Positions 1-6,508 of a stretch of DNA of 10,959 nt are shown here, piece after piece. The DNA is taken from contig RKRO01000247.1 in assembly GCA_007571355.1 (NCBI GenBank), positions 1 through 10,959 of the forward strand, read 5' to 3'. Position numbers and translations under genes: made by a program. This stretch comes from Candidatus Poribacteria bacterium (lineage in GTDB: Bacteria; Poribacteria; WGA-4E; WGA-3G). The notes under the pieces are model-generated. The model was given only the letters and a program-made list of their open reading frames with translations, was not told where the DNA came from and did not search any database. Each line of letters opens with the position of its first letter. Within the stretch, counting starts at the first letter, position 1.

Positions 1-123
1 GAAGAGATATATCTTCTCGAAAATCGGCTTAGTTCATCAACAATAACTCATAATGACATATTAGCACATTTCAAGACAAACGTCAAATCCTTTTGCTAAT
101 AAAGTTTAGGGATTTAATAACGT

Positions 124-150
124 TTGACAAAAACATGCTCTTCTGATAAT
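124..150 (+). promoter_or_regulatory. possible promoter for the oxidoreductase cluster
   Basis: TTGACA at 124-129 matches the -35 consensus perfectly. GATAAT at 145-150 matches the -10 consensus at five of six positions, but the spacer is only 15 nt, shorter than the usual 16-18. Transcription would begin near 157, leaving about 40 nt before the start codon at 197. The remainder of the 1-172 leader is AT-rich. It holds a short inverted match (CAAACGT at 77-83 against ACGTTTG at 120-126) overlapping the -35 box, which could be an operator or chance. No gene is seen in 1-172. Confidence 0.35.
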
Positions 151-196
151 CTAATGGCAAAATTGAGGAGAGATGCCACTAATAGGAGACAGTTCT

Positions 197-1240
197 ATGT
201 ATAAAACTGCGATGTTAGGGTGCGGGGGGCGCGCCCGTCAGCACGCAGCCGCGTATCGCTTCGTCAAACGTGGAAAGCTCGCTGCTATCTGCGATATGAA
301 CGAAGAACGACTTCACAACTTTGGGGACGACTTCGGGATTTCATCACGCTACACCGACTTGGACGAGATGCTAAAAAAAGAGAAACCGGATGTGCTTCAT
401 ATCGTTACAACCCCCGTGGACCCGAGTAGTGAGGAACGTCTCCGCTATCCGTTGATGAAACAGGCATCTGACCATGGCGTGCCAGCGGCGATTGTTGAGA
501 AACCGGTTGCGATTGAAGGTGAGGATTGGAAACAGATTGCGGGGTTAGCGGAAAAGACCAAAACGAAATTTGTTGTCAATACACAACTCGACTTCCATCC
601 GAAGAATTTGGAACTAAAAAAAGATGTCGACGCAGGACGGATCGGCGAGATTCGGTTTATTGATGCCAGCGCGCGTAGTAGACCCTCCGAGCAAGGGGGA
701 CACGTGCTACAACTGGTGTCGTCCTACATTGATAACTCGCGTCCAGTCCGTGTTCTTGGACAGACTTTTGGAGAAGAGAGTTTAAATTCTGCTCCTGGGC
801 ATCCCGGTCCGCTGCATGCTGTCGCCCACGTCTTGTATGAGAACGGTGTCCACGTCTCTCTTGCATTCGGAACAGAGATGGCACAAAAGGCATCCGATAC
901 CGCCGGTGTCTACGATCACAAACGTGTCTTTGTCGTTGGAACAAAAGGGTTTGTGCATTGGCGTTTCAGCAGTTGGGAACGTTCAACATTGGACGGCGGC
1001 TATGAAAGCGGTACACTCGATTATAGCGAGCAGGATGTCGTCGCGCAGGGTAACCTCACCGAAGCCGTTTTCGATTGGCTTGACGATGAGAGCAATGTGC
1101 ATCCGACACATCTCAAGCAATCTCTTGCGGAATTCAACCTGCTTTTAGGAATTTACCACAGTGGCGTAACCAATCAGATTATTGACCTTCCGTTTGAACC
1201 GCCTGACGGCTTGATTGATTTACTCCGAGAGAAACTATAA
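197..1240 (+). CDS. Gfo/Idh/MocA family NAD(P)-dependent oxidoreductase, copy 1
   Basis: A 347-residue cytoplasmic dehydrogenase-type protein. The N-terminal Rossmann fold shows GCGGRAR at residues 8-14 (a GxGxxA variant of the dinucleotide loop) and an Asp at residue 33 after the second strand (ICDMNEE), which in this family often goes with NAD(H) preference. EKP at 101-103 carries the family's conserved lysine, and His169 sits where the D-x-x-x-H region is expected. The C-terminal alpha/beta domain ends with a conserved HPTHLKQSLAEFNLLLG block. Family members oxidise or reduce sugars, sugar acids or inositols; the substrate here cannot be read. An upstream in-frame ATG at 173 would add eight residues, but its GAGGAG (165-170) lies only 2 nt away. 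ATG 197 has AGGAG at 184-188 with 8 nt spacing and gives the MYKTA start shared by both paralogues downstream, so I chose it. First of three tandem copies. Confidence 0.9.
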   Translation: MYKTAMLGCGGRARQHAAAYRFVKRGKLAAICDMNEERLHNFGDDFGISSRYTDLDEMLKKEKPDVLHIVTTPVDPSSEERLRYPLMKQASDHGVPAAIVEKPVAIEGEDWKQIAGLAEKTKTKFVVNTQLDFHPKNLELKKDVDAGRIGEIRFIDASARSRPSEQGGHVLQLVSSYIDNSRPVRVLGQTFGEESLNSAPGHPGPLHAVAHVLYENGVHVSLAFGTEMAQKASDTAGVYDHKRVFVVGTKGFVHWRFSSWERSTLDGGYESGTLDYSEQDVVAQGNLTEAVFDWLDDESNVHPTHLKQSLAEFNLLLGIYHSGVTNQIIDLPFEPPDGLIDLLREKL

Positions 1241-1320
1241 AAAATTGACTTGTATTTTTCCGCGTTAACATCTAACCTATTTCGGCTTGATATTGGAAAT
1301 AGTATTGAAGGAGACATTTT

Positions 1321-2358
1321 ATGTATAAAACTGCGTTCTTAGGGTGCGGGGGACGCGCCCGTGCGCACGCAAGTGCCTACCGTTTTGTCGAACGCGGCAA
1401 AATTGCCGCAATCTGTGATATGAACGAGGAGCTACTCAATAAATTTGGAGACGATTTCGACGTTTCCTCACGCTACACCGACCTTGATGAGATGCTTGAG
1501 AAGGAAAAACCGGATGTCCTTCACATCGTCACAGCACCGGTGCTACGCGGCACCAACCAACGTATCCGCTATCCGTTGATGAAACAGGCATCCGATCACG
1601 GCGTTCCTGCAGCGATTGTGGAAAAACCGATTGCTGTTGAGAGCGAAGATTGGAAGCAGATCGCCGAGTTAGCCGAAGAGACACAAACGAAGTTCGTTGT
1701 CAATACGCAACTTAACTTCCACCCCCAAAACTTGGAATTAAAACGGGATGTCGCGGCAGGCAAAATCGGCGAGATTAAGTTCATTGATGCAAGCGCGCGC
1801 AGCACACCTGTTGACCAGGCACCGCATGTGCTACAATTGGTATCGTCCTATATTGATAATTCGCGTCCAGTACGCGTGTTGGGTCAAATCGCGGGAAGAG
1901 AGCAATTAGATTCTGCACAGCCGTCTCCGATGCATGCTGCTGGACAAGCCATATATGAGAACGGTCTCCACGTCTCTCTCGCATTTGGTACCGGCATGGG
2001 AACGTTAGCATCAGACAGCGAGAGTCGGGTTGCACATAAACGTGTCTTTGTCGTTGGGACGAAAGGTTCCGTGCATTGGCGGTTTAGCAGTTGGGAACGC
2101 GCAACACCTGAGGGCGGTTATGAGGGCGGTCCGCTGAACTATGGTGAACAGGATATTGCTGCACAAGGCAATCTTACTGAGGCTGTCTTTGACTGGCTTG
2201 ACGATGAGAACAACGTGCATCCGACGCATCTCAAGCAGTCGCTCGCGGAGTTCAACCTCCTCTTAGGGTTATACTATAGCGGGATCACAAACCAAATTAT
2301 TGATCTCCCGTTTGAACCCCCCGATGGATTGATGGACTCGCTCCGAGAAAAGTTGTAA
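1321..2358 (+). CDS. Gfo/Idh/MocA family NAD(P)-dependent oxidoreductase, copy 2
   Basis: A 345-residue paralogue of the gene just upstream, collinear along almost its whole length. It keeps GCGGRAR (8-14), Asp33, EKP (101-103), NTQLNFHPQN (128-137) and Asp165/His169. The main divergence from its neighbours is around residues 189-230, including the segment after VLGQ and the stretch after LAFGT, in the C-terminal domain, where family members usually contact substrate. AAGGAG at 1308-1313 lies 7 nt before the ATG. The 80-nt gap from copy 1 has a TTGACT at 1245-1250 but no good -10 partner, so cotranscription with copy 1 is the simpler reading. Substrate unknown. Confidence 0.9.
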   Translation: MYKTAFLGCGGRARAHASAYRFVERGKIAAICDMNEELLNKFGDDFDVSSRYTDLDEMLEKEKPDVLHIVTAPVLRGTNQRIRYPLMKQASDHGVPAAIVEKPIAVESEDWKQIAELAEETQTKFVVNTQLNFHPQNLELKRDVAAGKIGEIKFIDASARSTPVDQAPHVLQLVSSYIDNSRPVRVLGQIAGREQLDSAQPSPMHAAGQAIYENGLHVSLAFGTGMGTLASDSESRVAHKRVFVVGTKGSVHWRFSSWERATPEGGYEGGPLNYGEQDIAAQGNLTEAVFDWLDDENNVHPTHLKQSLAEFNLLLGLYYSGITNQIIDLPFEPPDGLMDSLREKL

Positions 2359-2399
2359 GAATGACCCCTAAACAATAAAATATTGAAGGAGATATTTTT

Positions 2400-3437
2400 G
2401 TGTATAAAACCGCAATGTTAGGGTGTGGTGGACGCGCCCGCGCACACGCTGATGCTTACCGCTTCGTCAAAGGCGGGAAACTCGCCGCAGTCTGTGATAT
2501 GAATGAAGAATTACTCAACAAATTCGGAGACGACTTCGGGATTTCATCACGCTACACCGACTTGGATGAGATGCTTGCAAAAGAGAAACCCGATGTTCTT
2601 CACATCGTCACAGCACCCGTGCTGCGAGGCAGCAACGAGCGCATCCGTTATCCACTGATGAAACAGGCATCTGATGCAGGTGTGCCAGCGGCAATTGTTG
2701 AAAAACCGATTGCCGTTGAAAGTGAAGACTGGAAGCAGATCGCTGGGTTGGCAGAAGAGACACAAACGAAGTTCGTCGTCAATACACAACTCAACTTCCA
2801 CCCCCAAAACTTGGAATTGAAAGCAGATGTCGCGGCAGGACGGATCGGAGAAATTAAGTTCATTGATGCAAGCGCGCGCAGCACACCCGTTGACCAAGGC
2901 CCGCACGTGCTGCAGTTGGTGTCCTCTTATATTGATAACTCGCGTCCAGTCCGTGTTCTTGGACAAATCTCTGGCGGCGATCACTTGGATTCAGCACAGC
3001 CGTCGCCGCAATATGCAAGCGCACGCGTGCAGTACGAAAACGGACTCCACGTCTCTGTCGCATTCGGTACAGCTATTGCGCCGACTGCGTCCGATGACCC
3101 GGTCGTCTTTTTCCACAAACGTGTCTTTGTCGTTGGGACGAAAGGTTTCGTGCATTGGCGTTTCAGCAGTTGGGAACGCTCAACCCATGAAGGGGGTTAT
3201 GAAGGCGGTCCGCTGAACTACGGCGAACAGGATGTCATTGCACAAGGTAACCTGACCGAGGCAGTCTTTGATTGGCTCGACGACGAGAGTAAGGTTCATC
3301 CGACGCATCTCAAACAATCGCTCGCGGAGTTCAACTTGCTCTTGGGAATTTACTATAGCGGTATCACCAATGAAGTCATTGAACTCCCCTTTGATCCACC
3401 TGATGGTTTGATGGATCAATTGCGAGCCAAACTGTAG
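2400..3437 (+). CDS. Gfo/Idh/MocA family NAD(P)-dependent oxidoreductase, copy 3 (GTG start)
   Basis: Third tandem paralogue, 345 residues, starting with GTG at the position equivalent to the MYKTA start of the other two. AAGGAG at 2386-2391 lies 8 nt upstream. The leader TATTGAAGGAGA-ATTTT is nearly identical to that of copy 2, so the duplicated unit included the ribosome binding site. Rossmann loop, Asp33, EKP, Asp165 and His169 are all intact, so nothing suggests decay. The gap from copy 2 is only 41 nt with no obvious promoter, which supports one operon. The region after VLGQ and after AFGT differs from both siblings, hinting at altered substrate range. It shares long exact DNA tracts with copy 1 in some places and with copy 2 in others. 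Confidence 0.9.
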   Translation: MYKTAMLGCGGRARAHADAYRFVKGGKLAAVCDMNEELLNKFGDDFGISSRYTDLDEMLAKEKPDVLHIVTAPVLRGSNERIRYPLMKQASDAGVPAAIVEKPIAVESEDWKQIAGLAEETQTKFVVNTQLNFHPQNLELKADVAAGRIGEIKFIDASARSTPVDQGPHVLQLVSSYIDNSRPVRVLGQISGGDHLDSAQPSPQYASARVQYENGLHVSVAFGTAIAPTASDDPVVFFHKRVFVVGTKGFVHWRFSSWERSTHEGGYEGGPLNYGEQDVIAQGNLTEAVFDWLDDESKVHPTHLKQSLAEFNLLLGIYYSGITNEVIELPFDPPDGLMDQLRAKL

Positions 3438-3479
3438 CACAAGTTCTTATCCCTTCGGCACGTCAAGTCCTCCGTTCAC

Positions 3480-3509
3480 TGTATGGTGAGGTATTGCCCT
3501 CACCATACA
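3480..3509 (+). terminator. perfect 12-bp hairpin, possible terminator
   Basis: TGTATGGTGAGG at 3480-3491 is exactly complementary to CCTCACCATACA at 3498-3509, with a 6-nt loop. It lies 43 nt after the stop of the third oxidoreductase gene, where a terminator would be expected. There is no T-run after it (CGCTTGTAGAC follows), so it is not a classical intrinsic terminator. It could instead stabilise the mRNA end, or be a dispersed repeat. Confidence 0.35.
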
Positions 3510-3688
3510 CGCTTGTAGACATGTAAAACTAAACAACCTTGCCTCTGTTTCAGAGTCATTCAATTGTCGTAAATCATTTTTGTAAGAGGGATTTGTAACC
3601 CCGATTTATGCTGACAGCTGCTCACCTATTTCTGATAATGCTCAGAAAATCGAAAACTCAATGGCTCTTGCCTCTGCTCTAAAAAGTG

Positions 3689-3717
3689 TTGTATTTGTAT
3701 ATTTTTTGTGCTATAAT
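3689..3717 (+). promoter_or_regulatory. sigma70-type promoter for the secreted LamG cluster
   Basis: TTGTAT at 3689-3694 (four of six matches to the -35 box) and a perfect TATAAT at 3712-3717, separated by exactly 17 nt in a T-rich stretch. Transcription would start near 3724, giving a leader of about 90 nt before the start codon at 3815. This is the best promoter match seen in the window. It suggests the secreted-protein genes form a transcription unit separate from the oxidoreductases. Confidence 0.6.
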
Positions 3718-3814
3718 CCCTTTTTAAATTATAGCGCGAAGCAAGAACGTGTCGTACAAGATGCAGGAGATAGGGACGACTCCCCATTTTTTTCGCGACA
3801 TATAGGAGATCACT

Positions 3815-4570
3815 ATGTTAACACGGATCTTTACTATCACGCTCAGCGTGGCGTTTACTTTGGGTATCAGTCTAACTGGTTCCCCTGATATTACCGAGGA
3901 TATGATTGCAGCAGCATGGCTGTTTGATGGTGATGCTGAAGATGTCTCTGGAAACGGGTTTGATGGCGAAGTAAAAGGTGGCAAATTTGTCACTGGCAAA
4001 ATCGGTGACGCGATTGAACTCAACGGTACAACCGAATGGATCGAAATTCCAAAACGGATCGGCGAATTTGAAGAAATTACTTTTGCCCATTGGGTCAAAT
4101 CCACTGGACGAGAAGCACAATGGCGCGTCTTTTTCAACGTCAACGGTTGGAAAGGAGGCGACATCCACTACCAGATGCACCCGAATAATAAAGTTGAGTT
4201 CTCCATTAACGGGAACCCGGGTGGCAACGACACCTTCGCTAATTATATGTTGGCAGGCGATCAGATGGATAAGTGGGTACATATCGCAACCGCCTATAGC
4301 GCGCCGGAGAAGAAAATCCGCTTTTACATTAATGGCGAACTCGATATAGAAAACGATTGGGGCGGCAACCCGGGTGTACTTGATCCTGCCCGAATCGGCG
4401 ATTGGGGTCAATCCAGACAGTGGGAAGGATTAATTGACGAATTTATTATCTTCAACACCGTTCTCAGTGAAGACGACATCCAAGCCGTTATGAACGACGG
4501 TTTTGAAACAACGCTCGCTGTAGATGCAAAAGAGAAACTCGCTGTCACATGGGGAAGCCTAAAAAAATAA
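3815..4570 (+). CDS. secreted LamG (concanavalin-like) domain protein with C-terminal WG tail
   Basis: 251 residues. A signal peptide covers about residues 1-22 (MLTR, then a hydrophobic run). One LamG/concanavalin-A-like jelly-roll domain follows from about 32 to 230, seen in AAWLFDGDAEDVSGNG, the GKIGDAIELNG strand, WVHIATAY, and the closing LIDEFIIFNTVLSEDDI signature. LamG folds bind carbohydrate or protein ligands; no catalytic residues are recognisable, so a binding role is inferred. The last residues, LAVDAKEKLAVTWGSLKK (bases 4514-4567), form a tail shared with three other secreted proteins here. AGGAG at 3804-3808 lies 6 nt before the ATG, and the promoter is about 100 nt upstream. 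The next gene begins 17 nt after the stop, so the two are probably cotranscribed. Confidence 0.85.
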   Translation: MLTRIFTITLSVAFTLGISLTGSPDITEDMIAAAWLFDGDAEDVSGNGFDGEVKGGKFVTGKIGDAIELNGTTEWIEIPKRIGEFEEITFAHWVKSTGREAQWRVFFNVNGWKGGDIHYQMHPNNKVEFSINGNPGGNDTFANYMLAGDQMDKWVHIATAYSAPEKKIRFYINGELDIENDWGGNPGVLDPARIGDWGQSRQWEGLIDEFIIFNTVLSEDDIQAVMNDGFETTLAVDAKEKLAVTWGSLKK

Positions 4571-4587
4571 ATAAAGAGATTTGCAAT

Positions 4588-5295
4588 ATGAACTCTCCCA
4601 GAGTATGGATTGTGAGTATTTGTGCAGTTCTTCTGTTGTTTGGAAACGCGACAGCAAAAACACTGTTCTTCGACGATTTTGAGGGAAATGCTGAACTTGA
4701 ATGGCCGGATATGCCGACGCTAACAGTTGAAAAAGACCCCGGCAATCCAGGTAACAACGTCCTCGTTTTCGACACAACGCATGATAACAACAATGTCGAT
4801 GCACTCTTCCTTGAAGGTTTTGAAGATTTGACGGACTACACGATGCGGGCAAAATTCAACATCGTTGGCGAGACTGCGAATTTTGCCGCATTTGGTCTGA
4901 TTGTGCGCGCAGAGCTAGCAACTAAATACATGCTTGTCGAACCTGCACAGAAACGGTTGTGTTGTGGCGACCCACGCGAAAACGTCCTCAATGTTTTTGA
5001 ACGCGGTGAGGCTTGGCCCATCGTTGCTCAAGGGGACATTGATATCAACCTTGACGAGTGGCATGAACTGTCGGTCACTGTGGAAGACAAGAAGTTGACA
5101 GCCTCACTTGATGGAAAACAGATTGTTGCATACGGTAAAGTCGCCTATCCGAAAGGTGGGTTCGGCATCCGCAAGTGGCAGTCAAAAACACTCATTGACG
5201 ATGTGGAAGTCTTTGATAAAGGTGGTTCAAGCCTTGCAGTCGCACCGCACGGCAAACTTCCAACAGTATGGGGCACACTTAAGGCGAATTACTAA
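4588..5295 (+). CDS. secreted ConA-like (DUF1080-type fold) protein with C-terminal WG tail
   Basis: 235 residues from the ATG at 4588. An in-frame ATG at 4549 lies inside the previous gene and would put a charged lysine-rich stretch before the signal peptide, so I reject it. The chosen start gives a clean signal peptide (MNSPRVWIVSICAVLLLFG) with likely cleavage after ATA. The mature part is beta-rich: FFDDFEGN near its start, then an INLDEWHELSVTVEDKKLTASLDGK stretch split across strands, and GGFGIRKW with a closing DDVEVFD. This is typical of ConA-like jelly rolls such as the DUF1080/3-keto-disaccharide hydrolase group. I cannot point to catalytic residues and do not assign enzyme activity. 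It ends in LAVAPHGKLPTVWGTLK plus ANY (5233-5292). The ribosome binding site is weak (AAAGAG, 4573-4578), so translational coupling to the gene upstream is plausible. Confidence 0.8.
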   Translation: MNSPRVWIVSICAVLLLFGNATAKTLFFDDFEGNAELEWPDMPTLTVEKDPGNPGNNVLVFDTTHDNNNVDALFLEGFEDLTDYTMRAKFNIVGETANFAAFGLIVRAELATKYMLVEPAQKRLCCGDPRENVLNVFERGEAWPIVAQGDIDINLDEWHELSVTVEDKKLTASLDGKQIVAYGKVAYPKGGFGIRKWQSKTLIDDVEVFDKGGSSLAVAPHGKLPTVWGTLKANY

Positions 5296-5416
5296 CCTAC
5301 CGATCCCTCAACGGGGCGGATACGTTAGTTTCAACAATATCAGTGTAGCGCATCCATGAAACGCGCAACATTGCCACACGTGGATTACGGTCCACATACA
5401 TTGGCATAACCAACGT

Positions 5417-5584
5417 ATGGGAAGCATCTTACTTATCGTTTTCGGGATATTTATCTTTATTGTGGGTGTCCTGATTCTGTTCCAAATTTTGCAAGTGATT
5501 TTCGCATTCGTGTTCGCCGTCGCTCTGTTTATCATTGTTGTCGGCGGTGCCTTTCTAATTCTCAGGAAGATCTTTTACGAATAA
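5417..5584 (+). CDS. small two-helix membrane protein (55 aa), candidate
   Basis: A short open frame encoding 55 residues, almost entirely hydrophobic. It starts MGSILLIVFGIFIFIVG and has two predicted membrane segments at about 3-22 and 26-49, with a QILQ break between them and a basic end (LRKIFYE). It sits in the 355-nt gap between two secreted-protein genes on the same strand. The sustained hydrophobic composition over the full length, with charged residues only at the C-terminus, is unlikely by chance. Against it, there is no clear Shine-Dalgarno before the ATG, and the frame stays open upstream to 5360. Function unknown; a small membrane accessory protein is a guess. The rest of 5296-5650 holds a weak stem (GTGGA/TCCAC near 5380-5396), and AAAGGAG at 5636-5642 serves the next gene. 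Confidence 0.5.
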   Translation: MGSILLIVFGIFIFIVGVLILFQILQVIFAFVFAVALFIIVVGGAFLILRKIFYE

Positions 5585-5650
5585 GAGAGGCTAACTAAGG
5601 CTCCACTTGCAGATTTCCCATATCTTCAACCGATCAAAGGAGATTCAATT

Positions 5651-6442
5651 GTGTCAGGAAAATTTAACTTTGTGCTATTAATTTTCGGTATCACTCTCAT
5701 CACAACGAGCCTCCCTGCCCAAATCGTTGAAGACGGATTGGTCAGTTATTGGAGTTTCGATGCAGACAAAATCAGTGGAAAAAACGTCACAGATGGAACA
5801 GGCAATTACAACGGTACCATCAGCGGTAACCTGAAAAAGGCAACGGGTAAGATCGGTGATGCGTTAGAATTTGACGGAGATGAAACCAATTTCGTCGAAA
5901 TTGACAAACCTGAAGAGTTTGACTTCAACAGCGATTTCACTTGGTCGGCATGGATTAAGACCGATAGTTCAGGGCCCGGTGTAATTTTTGCGAAAACTGG
6001 GGGGCCTGGCACTGATGATATGGGACCTAAAACCCTTTGGGTGCGTAATGGGGTCCTTAATTTGGATACTGGTTGGGTCGGCAATGTTGCGGATACGGAA
6101 AACATTGCTGATAATAAATGGCACCACATTTCTGTCGTCGGTATTCCGGAGGACAGTATAGTCCAATTTTTCGTTGATGGCCAGGCGACAGCCGAAGGCG
6201 CACTTAATCTCGCCGAACACCCTGAAGACGGATGGGATACGCAGCACGTCTTTATCGGTTTAGATGGCAGAGCGGATGGCGAATTCGGGGTGTTCACAGG
6301 TATCGTTGACGAATTTAGCGTCTACAACAAAGCCCTTGAAGAAGCCGAAGTCAATCAGAACTTCAAAGCTGAAACGGGGCTGGCAGTCGATCCTAACGGG
6401 AAACTCGCTGCTACGTGGGGTGCTATCAAATCACAACGATAG
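5651..6442 (+). CDS. secreted LamG domain protein with C-terminal WG tail (GTG start)
   Basis: 263 residues, starting at GTG 5651 with AAAGGAG at 5636-5642 and 8 nt spacing. The signal peptide is about residues 1-23, with likely cleavage after SLPA. A LamG/ConA-like domain spans about 28-235: GLVSYWSFDADKISG, the GKIGDALEFDGD strand, FTWSAWIKTDSSGPGVIFAK, NKWHHISVVG, and the closing GIVDEFSVYNKALEEAEV. The domain plan matches the LamG gene at 3815 but the sequences have diverged well beyond recent duplication. It ends in LAVDPNGKLAATWGAIK plus SQR (6380-6439). Extracellular binding of a glycan or protein is inferred from the fold. The previous small membrane gene ends 66 nt upstream. Confidence 0.85.
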   Translation: MSGKFNFVLLIFGITLITTSLPAQIVEDGLVSYWSFDADKISGKNVTDGTGNYNGTISGNLKKATGKIGDALEFDGDETNFVEIDKPEEFDFNSDFTWSAWIKTDSSGPGVIFAKTGGPGTDDMGPKTLWVRNGVLNLDTGWVGNVADTENIADNKWHHISVVGIPEDSIVQFFVDGQATAEGALNLAEHPEDGWDTQHVFIGLDGRADGEFGVFTGIVDEFSVYNKALEEAEVNQNFKAETGLAVDPNGKLAATWGAIKSQR

Positions 6443-6451
6443 AAATAGCAA

Positions 6452-6496
6452 GATACCGAGTGGGCGTGCCTTAAAAGTGCTTCTGCACACGGTATC
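6452..6496 (+). promoter_or_regulatory. hairpin abutting the methyltransferase ribosome binding site
   Basis: GATACCG at 6452-6458 pairs with CGGTATC at 6490-6496. After one A-A mismatch the pairing continues with GTG (6460-6462) against CAC (6486-6488), leaving a 23-nt loop. The stem ends 2 nt before the AGGAG at 6499-6503 that serves the ATG at 6509. In mRNA it could limit ribosome access or act as a weak attenuator. It has no T-run, so it is not a standard terminator. Confidence 0.3.
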
Positions 6497-6508
6497 ACAG
6501 GAGATAGC

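Larger units (their letters stand above)
3438..3814. other. gene-free interval between oxidoreductase and secreted-protein clusters
   Basis: No convincing gene is seen in these 377 bases. An open frame starting at 3661 runs into the next gene in another frame, but it contains the promoter below and has no ribosome binding site, so it is not called. The stretch holds a hairpin near its left end, a weak GGGATT/AACCCC inverted motif around 3588-3602, the promoter near its right end, and AGGAG at 3804-3808 serving the gene at 3815. Confidence 0.6.

Noticed and set aside
1..18. AGATATATCT palindrome at the left edge
   Set aside because: A 10-bp AT-rich palindrome at the window border with no context to support a binding site.
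77..126. CAAACGT/ACGTTTG inverted match flanking the first promoter
   Set aside because: Only 7 bp with a wide gap; expected by chance in an AT-rich leader, so not called as an operator.
2547..2984. 145-residue minus-strand frame within the third oxidoreductase gene
   Set aside because: Similar antisense frames appear opposite the other two copies because the sense sequences are alike; no ribosome binding site or recognisable domain.
3661..3888. 75-residue open frame on the + strand overlapping the start of the first LamG gene
   Set aside because: It contains the TTGTAT/TATAAT promoter, has no ribosome binding site, and its end is a shadow of the signal-peptide region of the real gene in another frame.
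5372..5406. nested TGCCA/TGGCA and GTGGA/TCCAC pairings before the small membrane gene
   Set aside because: Two 5-bp stems with unequal internal loops; too weak to call a riboswitch or attenuator.
5308..5535. 75-residue minus-strand frame in the gap that holds the small membrane gene
   Set aside because: Its basic, Thr/Ile-rich sequence is what the complement of a hydrophobic-coding stretch gives; the + strand reading is far more coherent.
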